This document shows, one piece after another, positions 28,498 through 36,009 of a stretch of 64,000 nucleotides of DNA (positions within the stretch are counted from its first letter, which is position 1; every line of letters begins with the position of its first letter). The notes beneath the pieces are model-generated. The model was not told the origin of the DNA and searched no databases. It saw nothing but the letters and a program-made list of their open reading frames with translations. This DNA comes from Streptomyces sp. DH41. Lineage in GTDB: Bacteria > Actinomycetota > Actinomycetes > Streptomycetales > Streptomycetaceae. The translations under genes and the position numbers were made by a program. The stretch covers positions 93,208-157,207 of the forward strand of contig NZ_JARVKY010000022.1 of assembly GCF_029813785.1 (NCBI RefSeq). The letters run 5' to 3'.

Positions 28498-29372
28498 CCG
28501 TCGACCGGCCCACCCGCGGCTACCGCGTCTTCCAGGGCGTCAACGGCCTGATCCTCACCGGCGTCGTCGTGGTGACGCTCTACCCCTTCCTCAACATCGT
28601 CGCCCGCTCCTTCAGCGGGGAACGCCAGATCCGCGCGGGCGAGGTGACGCTGTGGCCCAAGGGCTTCAACCTCACCACGTACGAGATCGTCTTCCAGGAC
28701 GGCACCTTCTGGCGCAACTACGGCAACACCGTGTTCTACACGGTCGTCTCCACCGCCGTCGCGATGCTCCTGACGACCTGCTACGCCTACGTCCTGTCCA
28801 AGAAGCACCTCAAGGGACGCGGACTCCTCGTCGGCATCGCCGTGTTCACCATGTTCTTCTCGGGCGGCCTGATCCCCACCTACGTGCTGATCACCAGCCT
28901 CGACATGAAGAACACGGTGTGGGCGCTGGCCCTGCCCAACGCGATCAGCGTCTTCAACCTGCTGGTGATGAAGGCCTTCTTCGAGAGTATGCCGGACGAA
29001 CTGGAGGAGGCCGCGCAGATCGACGGCCTGAACACCTACGGCACCCTGCTGCGGATCGTGCTGCCGCTGTCGAAGGCGGTCGTCGCGACCATGGTGCTGT
29101 TCTACTCGGTGTCCTTCTGGAACTCCTGGTTCGGCGCGTTCCTCTACATGGACCGGATCGAGCTGATGCCGGTCACGGTCTACCTGCGCAACCTCATCGC
29201 GGGCGCCACCGGCGGCACCGGCGCCGGCGCGGGCACCGAGCAGCTCACCCAGGTCGCGGCCAACATCCAGGCCGTCACCATCGTGCTCACCGCGCTGCCC
29301 ATCCTCTGCGTGTACCCGTTCGTCCAGCGCTACTTCGTGTCGGGCGTGATGCTCGGCGCGGTCAAGGGCTGA
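28491..29372 (+). CDS. Sugar ABC importer permease, LplC/YtcP type
   Basis: A 293-residue second permease of the importer, with six predicted helices and the EAA loop EEAAQIDGLNTYGTLLRIVLPLSKAV. The conserved NTVFYTVVSTAVAMLLTTCYAYVLSKKHLKGR segment is typical of the family. The start is GTG at 28491 (or the next GTG at 28494), overlapping the first permease gene. It pairs with the LplB-type subunit and is followed by the solute-binding lipoprotein, the usual order for this group. Confidence 0.9.
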   Translation: MVTVDRPTRGYRVFQGVNGLILTGVVVVTLYPFLNIVARSFSGERQIRAGEVTLWPKGFNLTTYEIVFQDGTFWRNYGNTVFYTVVSTAVAMLLTTCYAYVLSKKHLKGRGLLVGIAVFTMFFSGGLIPTYVLITSLDMKNTVWALALPNAISVFNLLVMKAFFESMPDELEEAAQIDGLNTYGTLLRIVLPLSKAVVATMVLFYSVSFWNSWFGAFLYMDRIELMPVTVYLRNLIAGATGGTGAGAGTEQLTQVAANIQAVTIVLTALPILCVYPFVQRYFVSGVMLGAVKG

Positions 29373-29398
29373 GTTCCAGCCACACCGAGGGAGTAACC

Positions 29399-31048
29399 GT
29401 GAAGAACGCAGGACAGCTTTCGCGACGTCAGGTCCTGGCGGCCGCCGGCTTCGCCGGCCTCGCCGCGCTCACCGGCTGCGGCAGCGGCGACGACGGCGGC
29501 GACTCCAAGGACCTGTCGAAGAAGCGGAACGGCGCGATGAAGGAGTACCGGGCCGGCCAGCGGTTCAAGTCGTCCGAGCCGCTCTCCTTCTCACTTCTGC
29601 ACCTGAGCAACCCCAACTACCCGCCCAAGGACGACTGGCTGCTCTGGAAGGAGCTCACCAAGCGCACCGGCGTCACCCTCGAGACCACCGACGTCCCCCT
29701 CAGCGACTACGAGAAGAAGCGCAGCCTGCTCATCGGCGCGGGCGACGCCCCCCTGCTCCTGCCCAAGACCTACCCCGGCCAGGAGACCCCGTTCGTGGCG
29801 TCGGGCTCCGTCCTCGCGGTCAGCGACTACGTGAAACTGATGCCCAACTTCCGCGACAAGGTCAGCAGATGGAAGCTGGAGCCCGAGGTCGACTCGCTGC
29901 GCCAGTCCGACGGCAAGTACTACCTCCTGCCCGGCCTGCACGAGAAGGTCAAGTCCAGCTACTCCCTCGCGCTGCGCACCGACGTCCTCGACCGGCTGGG
30001 CCTGAGCCTGCCGTCAACCCTGGACGAGACGGCCGACGTCTTCCGGGCGATCAGGTCGGAGTACCCCGACCGCTATCCCTTCTCCGACCGCTGGAACCAG
30101 CCCGAGCCCGGCGGCGCCCTGCTCGGGTACATCGGCCAGGCCCACGGAGTCCGGGCCGGCTGGTCCTACCTGAACACCAGCTGGGACGCGCGGGACGAGA
30201 AGTTCGTCTTCACCGGCGCCACGGACGGATACCGCTCGATGATCGAGTACCTGCGGAAACTGGTCGACGAGAAGCTGGTGGACCCGGAGGGCTTCACCCA
30301 GAGCGACGACGAGGCGGTCAAGAAGCTGCTCTCCGAGAGGTCCTTCGCGATCAGCGCCAACCCGCAGGAGCTGGTCCAGAACTACCGCTACAACCTCGAG
30401 CGGCAGGTCAAGGGCTCGAGGATCGAGATGATCCCGGTCCCGCTCGGACCGGCGGGGCCCGTGGTGCTCGGCGGCTCCCGCCTGGAGAACGGCATGATGA
30501 TCGCCGGGGACGCCCTGAAGCGGGACGACTTCGTGGCGCTCATGCAGTTCGTGGACTGGCTCTGGTACTCCGACGAAGGCCAGGAGTTCACCAAGTGGGG
30601 CGTCGAGGGCGTCACCTACACCGCCTCCGGCGGCCGGTACCAGGCCGCGGACGGCATCAGCCTCATGGGTTCCGACCCGGGCGCGCCCAAGGACCTCCAG
30701 AAGGACTACGGCTTCTACAACGGCGTCTTCTCCTACGGCGGCAGCTGGGAACTGGTCTCCTCCGCCTTCAGCCCGGACGAGAAGAGGTTCCAGGACGCCA
30801 TGTCCGGGCGCGAGCAGCTCCCCGTCGACCCGGCCCACCCCCTCCAGTCCGTGGAACAGGAACAGGCCACCCTCTGGGAGACCCCGCTGAAGGACCACGT
30901 CCGGCAGAACACGCTCCAGTTCGTCCTCGGCAAACGCCCGATGTCCGAGTGGGACGCCTACGTGAGTGAGCTGAAGGCCAAGAACATGGACCGGCTGGTC
31001 GACGTGCACAACAAGGCCTACGAGCGGTTCGGCGAGGAGCGGGGATGA
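29399..31048 (+). CDS. Solute-binding lipoprotein of the oligosaccharide importer
   Basis: A 549-residue extracellular lipoprotein. A twin-arginine-like start (LSRRQVLAAAGFAGLAALTGCGS) leads to the lipobox Cys in LTGC, followed by a Gly/Asp-rich tether. The mature part has the long form of the CUT1/LplA-like binding protein (LLWKELTKRTGVTLETTDVPLSDYEKK). The start is the GTG at 29399 after GAGGGAG. It overlaps the GH39 gene by 4 bp, so import is coupled to intracellular xyloside hydrolysis. Ligand specificity is inferred from the linked enzymes; xylo- or glucuronoxylo-oligosaccharides are likeliest. Confidence 0.9.
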   Translation: MKNAGQLSRRQVLAAAGFAGLAALTGCGSGDDGGDSKDLSKKRNGAMKEYRAGQRFKSSEPLSFSLLHLSNPNYPPKDDWLLWKELTKRTGVTLETTDVPLSDYEKKRSLLIGAGDAPLLLPKTYPGQETPFVASGSVLAVSDYVKLMPNFRDKVSRWKLEPEVDSLRQSDGKYYLLPGLHEKVKSSYSLALRTDVLDRLGLSLPSTLDETADVFRAIRSEYPDRYPFSDRWNQPEPGGALLGYIGQAHGVRAGWSYLNTSWDARDEKFVFTGATDGYRSMIEYLRKLVDEKLVDPEGFTQSDDEAVKKLLSERSFAISANPQELVQNYRYNLERQVKGSRIEMIPVPLGPAGPVVLGGSRLENGMMIAGDALKRDDFVALMQFVDWLWYSDEGQEFTKWGVEGVTYTASGGRYQAADGISLMGSDPGAPKDLQKDYGFYNGVFSYGGSWELVSSAFSPDEKRFQDAMSGREQLPVDPAHPLQSVEQEQATLWETPLKDHVRQNTLQFVLGKRPMSEWDAYVSELKAKNMDRLVDVHNKAYERFGEERG

Positions 31049-32565
31049 TCCGTGTCCCCGCCGAGCCGGCCGGCCCCTTCCCCGACGCCTGGCGGTACTG
31101 CGTCGGCACCGGCCGCCTCGACCTCGCCCTGCGCCGCGACTACCAGGACTCCCTCGCCCTGCTCCAACGCGAGATCGGCTTCCGGCACATCCGCGGCCAC
31201 GGCCTGTTCAGCGAGGGCATGGCCGTCCACCGCCCCTACACCCACCGGGGCGCCCGGCACGTCCACCACTCCTTCACCCACGTCGACCAGGTCGTCGACG
31301 GCTACCTGGCCGCCGGCATCCGCCCCTTCCTCGAACTCGGCTTCATGCCGCACGACCTCGCGAGCGGCGACCGGACGGTGTTCTGGTGGCGCGGCAACAT
31401 CACCCCGCCCCGCGACACCGCCGAGTGGACCGCGCTGGTCCGGGCCACCCTGACCCACCTCGTCGACCGGTACGGCCTCGACGAGGTCCGCACCTGGCCC
31501 GTCGAGGTCTGGAACGAACCCGACCTGCCCGACTTCTGGCAGGACGCCGACGAAAGCGCGTACCACCGGCTCTACGAGGCGACCGCGCACGCCGTGAAGG
31601 ACGTGGACGCCTCACTCCAGGTGGGCGGCCCGGCCGTGTCACCCGGCGCGGGGCCGGGCCGGCTGGAACGGTTCGCCGAGTTCGCCGACAGCCGGGACGT
31701 GCCCGTCGACTTCGTCTCCCGGCACGCCTACAGCTCCGGGCCCGCCCAGCACGTGCCGTTCGGCGTGCACCAGACGCTCGCCCCGGCCGGGACGCTGCTC
31801 GACCAGTTCGCCGAGCCGCGCCGGACGCTGAAGGGCACGCGGCTCGCGGACCTGCCCGTGCACATCACCGAGTTCAACTCCTCCTACCGGCCCGACAACC
31901 CGGTCCACGACACCGCCTTCCACGCCGCCTACCTCGCCCCGGTCCTCGCGGCGGGCGGCGACCTCGCCGACTCCTTCTCGTACTGGACGTTCAGCGACGT
32001 CTTCGAGGAGACCGGCGTCCCCACCGCCCTCTTCCACGGCGGCTTCGGGCTGCTCACCCACCGGCAGGTGCGGAAACCGACGTACCACCTCTACGCCTTC
32101 CTCGCCCGGATGGGCCCCGACCTGCTGACCCGGGGCGACGACCACCTCGTCACCCGGCACCCGGACGGCCGGGTCACCGTCCTGGCGTGGACCCCCGTGG
32201 ACCCGTCGGGCACGACACCCGGCCCGGACGGGCACGCGCTGCGGCTCTCCCTGCCCGTCGGCACCGGCGGGCGCGGCGAGGCGTTCGTCCGGCGCCTGAC
32301 CGTGGACGAGGAGCACGGCAACGCCTGCACCGCCTGGCGCCGCATGGGCAGCCCCCGCTCACCGCGCCCCCACCAGCTGGACGTCCTCCACGAGGCCGCC
32401 GAACCCGCCCGCACCCACCGGCGCCTGCCGGTCGAGGACGGCCGCGTGGACCTGCCCCTCACCCTCACCCGCCACGAGGTCGCCTTCGTCGAGCTGAGCC
32501 CCGTCGACGACGAGACCCCGCCCTGGTGGGACGAGCGCCGCCTGCTCGGCCGGGAGCCGGGATGA
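31045..32565 (+). CDS. GH39 beta-xylosidase
   Basis: A 506-residue GH39 glycosidase without a signal peptide, so cytoplasmic. The acid/base Glu is in VEVWNEPDLPDFW (Glu158) and the nucleophile Glu in PVHITEFNSSY (Glu276), the conserved family positions. Family members hydrolyse beta-xylosides (some alpha-L-iduronides). The ATG at 31045 overlaps the lipoprotein stop by 4 bp (ATGA), and its own stop overlaps the next gene by 4 bp, so the whole set is translated as one unit. It would release xylose from imported oligosaccharides. Confidence 0.88.
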   Translation: MIRVPAEPAGPFPDAWRYCVGTGRLDLALRRDYQDSLALLQREIGFRHIRGHGLFSEGMAVHRPYTHRGARHVHHSFTHVDQVVDGYLAAGIRPFLELGFMPHDLASGDRTVFWWRGNITPPRDTAEWTALVRATLTHLVDRYGLDEVRTWPVEVWNEPDLPDFWQDADESAYHRLYEATAHAVKDVDASLQVGGPAVSPGAGPGRLERFAEFADSRDVPVDFVSRHAYSSGPAQHVPFGVHQTLAPAGTLLDQFAEPRRTLKGTRLADLPVHITEFNSSYRPDNPVHDTAFHAAYLAPVLAAGGDLADSFSYWTFSDVFEETGVPTALFHGGFGLLTHRQVRKPTYHLYAFLARMGPDLLTRGDDHLVTRHPDGRVTVLAWTPVDPSGTTPGPDGHALRLSLPVGTGGRGEAFVRRLTVDEEHGNACTAWRRMGSPRSPRPHQLDVLHEAAEPARTHRRLPVEDGRVDLPLTLTRHEVAFVELSPVDDETPPWWDERRLLGREPG

Positions 32566-33254
32566 GCGACGCACGCACCACGGGCCCCGCCGGCTTCGGC
32601 ACCGGCGTCCTCTCCCGCACCGCCGCCCTGATCCACACCCTGCTCACCGTCGAGGCCCTGCTGCTCCTGGCCACCGCACCGGGCCTGGCCGGCCTGTTCC
32701 TGCTCGCCCCCGACCCCGCCAACCTCCCCCTCGCCGCCCTCTGCCTGCTGCCCCTCGGACCGGCCCTGTCCGGCGCCGTCCACGCCCTGCACCACCGCAG
32801 CGGCGACCTCACCGAACTCCACCCGGCCCGCGCCTACTGGCGCGGCTGGCGCCTCAACGCCCTCCCGGCGCTGCGGCTGTGGGCGCCCCTGCTGGCCTGG
32901 CTCACCGTCATCGCCTTCACCCTCACCCACTTCACCGCCACCGGCCTGCCCGGCTGGTGGGCGGTGCTGCTCGCGGCCGTCGGCGCGGGCTCCCTCCTCT
33001 GGGGCGCGCACGCCCTCGTCCTCACCTCCCTCTTCACCTTCCGCGCCCGCGACACCGCCCGCCTCGCCGCCTACTTCCTGCTCCGGCACGGCCGCGCGAC
33101 CCTCGGGGCCGCCTCCCTGCTGATCCTGGCCGCGGCCCTGACCGCCCTGCTGACCGAGGCCCTGCCCGCCCTGCTGGCCGCCCCGCTGCTGCTCTCCCTG
33201 CTGCACAGCAGCCGACCGGTGATCACCGAGACCCAGGAGGACTTCACCGCCTGA
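32562..33254 (+). CDS. DUF624-family (YesL-like) membrane protein
   Basis: A 230-residue integral membrane protein with five or so predicted helices, matching the DUF624/YesL family often found inside sugar-importer operons. Its role is not established; it may assist the importer. Translation starts at the ATG at 32562, overlapping the GH39 stop by 4 bp. The stop codon overlaps the remnant of a GH42 gene. Confidence 0.8.
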   Translation: MSDARTTGPAGFGTGVLSRTAALIHTLLTVEALLLLATAPGLAGLFLLAPDPANLPLAALCLLPLGPALSGAVHALHHRSGDLTELHPARAYWRGWRLNALPALRLWAPLLAWLTVIAFTLTHFTATGLPGWWAVLLAAVGAGSLLWGAHALVLTSLFTFRARDTARLAAYFLLRHGRATLGAASLLILAAALTALLTEALPALLAAPLLLSLLHSSRPVITETQEDFTA

Positions 33255-33386
33255 GCACGCCCCGCACCCCCAAGATCCCGTACGGCGGCGACTGCAACCC
33301 GGAGCAGTGGCCCGAGAAGGTCTGGGACGAGGACCACCGCCCCCACCCTCGATCCGCTCGGCGTCATGGTGCTGCGCCTTCAGTGA
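33251..33386 (+). pseudogene. GH42 beta-galactosidase remnant with a large internal deletion
   Basis: From 33251 the frame reads STPRTPKIPYGGDCNPEQW and then PEKVWDEDHR. This is the conserved beginning of GH42 beta-galactosidases (normally YGGDYNPEQWPEEVWDEDH), but with Cys in place of Tyr. At about 33340 the coding signal jumps frame and continues as TLDPLGVMVLRLQ to a TGA at 33384-33386, which looks like the end of the same enzyme. About 600 internal codons are missing. The first codon is CTG where functional relatives have ATG or GTG overlapping the previous stop. Both ends are retained, so a single internal deletion is the simplest explanation. Confidence 0.75.
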
Positions 33387-35320
33387 AGGGTCCGCCCCCG
33401 CTCGTCCGGCACCCCGGACTTGCGCAGGAAGTAGCTGTTGACCTGGTCGCGCCACTCGCGGGCGCAGCGCACCTGCTCCTCGTACCGCTCCGCCACGCGC
33501 GCGTGCCGGGCCGGGTCGACCAGGCCCGCGAGGCCCGCCCACACCCGGCGGGCCTCCTCCGCCTCCGCCACGCCCTCGAAGTGCGTGTCGTAGATGTGCT
33601 GGATCACGGTCTTCCCGCTGTGCAGCACATGACCGTAGGGCACGTGGTGGAAGAACAGCAGCAGCTCGTCGGGGCAGGTGTCCGGCGACTCGTACAGCTC
33701 GGACCAGGGCTTGGCGTACTGCGCCGCGTAGCCGGTGCCGGTCGCCGCGCTGCGGTCCACACCGACGCCGTCGCGGTCGGCGAAGTGGTAGGTGCCCCAG
33801 GGGCTGTACTCGTAGCCGTCCACGCTCGGCCCGTAGTGGTGCCCCGGCTGCACCATGAAGCCGACGCCGAGCGGTGCCGTGTACTTCTCGTACGTCGACC
33901 AGGAGCCGTCGAGCACCGCGTGCAGGCCGTCGACCAGCCGTCGTTCCGCCTCCGGATGGGTCAGCGCGATCCACTCGCCGAGGACCGTCCGCGGGTCGGC
34001 CGCCGGGTCCCAGGCAAGGCGCCCGAAGGTGTAGAGGTTGGCCTGGGCGAGCGGGTGGCCGGTCCAGAACGGGTCGTCGCCGGCGTTGGACACGGCCACG
34101 AGCCCGTCCGCGATCCGCCCGGTGCCCGCCCCGCCGTCGGGGCGCGAGCGCAGCACCTCGCTCCACATCGGACCCAGCCAGCACACGTGCCGCTGCTGCC
34201 CGGTGTACTCCTGGGTGGCCTGCACCTCCACCGCGAGCCGGGTGCGCGGCATCGCCCCGATCAGCGGCGAGAGCGGCTCGCGCACCTGGAAGTCCATCGG
34301 CCCGTGCTTGACCTGGAGGACCGCGTTGGCCGCGAAGTCGCCGTCCAGCGGCACGAAGTGATCGTACGCGGCGCGGGCCCGGTCCGTCGTCCGGTCCCGC
34401 CAGTCCTGACGGTGGTCGTACACGAAGGCCCGCCAGTGCACGGTGCCGCCGTGCGGCGCGAGCGCCGCGGCCAGCAGGTTGGCGCCGTCCGCGTGCGTGC
34501 GGCCGTAGGCGAACGGGCCCGGCTGACCCTCCGAGTCCGCCTTCACCACGTACCCGCCGAAGTCGGGTATCGCCTCGTACACCCGCGCCGTCGCCCCGGC
34601 CCACCAGGCGCGCACCCGTTCGTCCAGCGGGTCGGCGGTGGGCAGGCCGCCGAGGACGACGGGCGCCGCGAAGGTGACGGACAGGTGCGTGCGCACGCCG
34701 TACGGCCTGAGCGCGTCCGCGAGGGCGGCGACCTCGCCGATCCGGTCGGTGAGCAGACGCGCCTCGGTCTCGTGCACGTTGACGTTGTTGACGGCGACCG
34801 CGTTGATCCCGCAGGCCGCGAGCAGCCTGCCGTACGCCCGCACGCGGTCCAGGTCGCCGCGGGCCCGGCCGTCGGACCAGAACAGCGACCCGCCCGCGTA
34901 GCCGCGCTCGACCTGGCCCATCACCGGGTGCACGGCCACGTTGTCCCAGTGGTCCAGCATCCGCAGCGCCACCGCCGGACGGTGCTCCTGCCGCGCCCGC
35001 TCACCCCGGAACGCCTCCTCGCCGAGCCGTACGACGTGGAACAGGCCGTACAGCAGCCCGCGCCCGCCGGACGCCGTGACGGTGGTCGTCCCGTTCTCGC
35101 GGCCGTACGCGAAGCCCTCGTCGTCGGTGTCGCCGGTCAGCTCCAGGACCAGGTCGGCCGGGGCGCCCTCACCCGCCTCACGGCCCCCGAACCGCGCGCG
35201 GGCCGCCGTCACCTCACCGCGCACCGTCTCCGCGAGCGGACCCGCCCCGCGGACGAGCACGCGCCGGCCGCCGACCGCGCGGAAGGCGGCGGGCGGCAGC
35301 CAGGCGGGGTCGATGTCCAT
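33380..35320 (-). CDS. GH67 alpha-glucuronidase
   Basis: A 646-residue cytoplasmic GH67 enzyme that removes 4-O-methyl-glucuronic acid from the non-reducing end of aldouronic acids derived from glucuronoxylan. Family blocks visible include GINAVAVNNVNVHE, VVKADSEGQPGPFAYGRTHADGANLLA and FMVQPGHHYGPSVDGYEYSPWGTYHFAD; the carboxylate-rich active-site segments are intact. It follows the small secreted-protein gene by 4 bp and probably shares its message. It converges on the importer/GH39 operon, completing the side-chain-removal step. Its stop codon overlaps the end of the GH42 remnant by 7 bp, suggesting that the deletion junction helped bring them together. Confidence 0.92.
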   Translation of the reverse strand: MDIDPAWLPPAAFRAVGGRRVLVRGAGPLAETVRGEVTAARARFGGREAGEGAPADLVLELTGDTDDEGFAYGRENGTTTVTASGGRGLLYGLFHVVRLGEEAFRGERARQEHRPAVALRMLDHWDNVAVHPVMGQVERGYAGGSLFWSDGRARGDLDRVRAYGRLLAACGINAVAVNNVNVHETEARLLTDRIGEVAALADALRPYGVRTHLSVTFAAPVVLGGLPTADPLDERVRAWWAGATARVYEAIPDFGGYVVKADSEGQPGPFAYGRTHADGANLLAAALAPHGGTVHWRAFVYDHRQDWRDRTTDRARAAYDHFVPLDGDFAANAVLQVKHGPMDFQVREPLSPLIGAMPRTRLAVEVQATQEYTGQQRHVCWLGPMWSEVLRSRPDGGAGTGRIADGLVAVSNAGDDPFWTGHPLAQANLYTFGRLAWDPAADPRTVLGEWIALTHPEAERRLVDGLHAVLDGSWSTYEKYTAPLGVGFMVQPGHHYGPSVDGYEYSPWGTYHFADRDGVGVDRSAATGTGYAAQYAKPWSELYESPDTCPDELLLFFHHVPYGHVLHSGKTVIQHIYDTHFEGVAEAEEARRVWAGLAGLVDPARHARVAERYEEQVRCAREWRDQVNSYFLRKSGVPDERGRTLH

Positions 35321-35324
35321 GCCG

Positions 35325-35855
35325 TCAGGCGACCGCTCCGCCGGTGCCGCGTGCCGCCGCGATGTAGTCGGCGCGGCCGGCCCCGTCGTACACGGTGATG
35401 TCGACGTACGCGCCGTCCGGGATGCTGAGGTTCTTCACCGTGAGGTCGACGGTCTCCGAGGTGCCCGGCGCCGAGAAGGTGCCCAGGTCGTGGTAGGAGC
35501 CGCCCGACGAGTAGCCGACGGCCACGTAGAACGTGTCGCCGTCGTTCTTGGTGTCGTAGATCCAGAGCTTCTCGCCGCTCGGGTGGAACTCCACCTTGCC
35601 GACGAACCAGCCCGCGTCGTTCAGCTCCATCTTGACGGCGGTGCCGCCCGCGTCGTGCGCGAAGTAGGTGCCGTCGAACGGGTCGGTGAGACTGCCGCCG
35701 CTGCACGGGCAGTCACTGGTGGCGCGGTAGTACGAGGAGACGCTGGGATCGGGGTCGTACGCCTGGGCCGGCGTCGCCGTCGCGAACAGGGCCCCCGCCG
35801 CCAGCAGCGCGCCCGTGACCAGACCCGTGAACCGTGTGCCGATACTCGTCCGCAC
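35325..35855 (-). CDS. Secreted protein of unknown function upstream of GH67
   Basis: A 176-residue exported protein. A clear signal peptide (TGLVTGALLAAGALFATATPAQA) is followed by a Cys-Pro-Cys segment (CPCSG) and a compact beta-rich domain (KMELNDAGWFVGKVEFHPSG, LWIYDTKNDGDTFYV, DLTVKNLSIPDGAYVDITVYDG). I do not recognise a family. The start is the GTG at 35855 after GAGGGGG. It precedes the GH67 gene by 4 bp in the same direction. A sugar-binding or carbohydrate-related role is possible from context only. Confidence 0.65.
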   Translation of the reverse strand: MRTSIGTRFTGLVTGALLAAGALFATATPAQAYDPDPSVSSYYRATSDCPCSGGSLTDPFDGTYFAHDAGGTAVKMELNDAGWFVGKVEFHPSGEKLWIYDTKNDGDTFYVAVGYSSGGSYHDLGTFSAPGTSETVDLTVKNLSIPDGAYVDITVYDGAGRADYIAAARGTGGAVA

Positions 35856-36009
35856 GTGTTTCCCCCTCGGAATGCGCGTGAGGCGCCTCCGGCGTCCGCC
35901 GGTGGCGCCCGCTCATTGTGGTGCATCCGTCACGCACGGGGAATGGGTCGGCACACGGGAGTGGCGGGTTCGGGCCACACGCCCGGACCCGCCACCGTGT
36001 CTCATCCGC

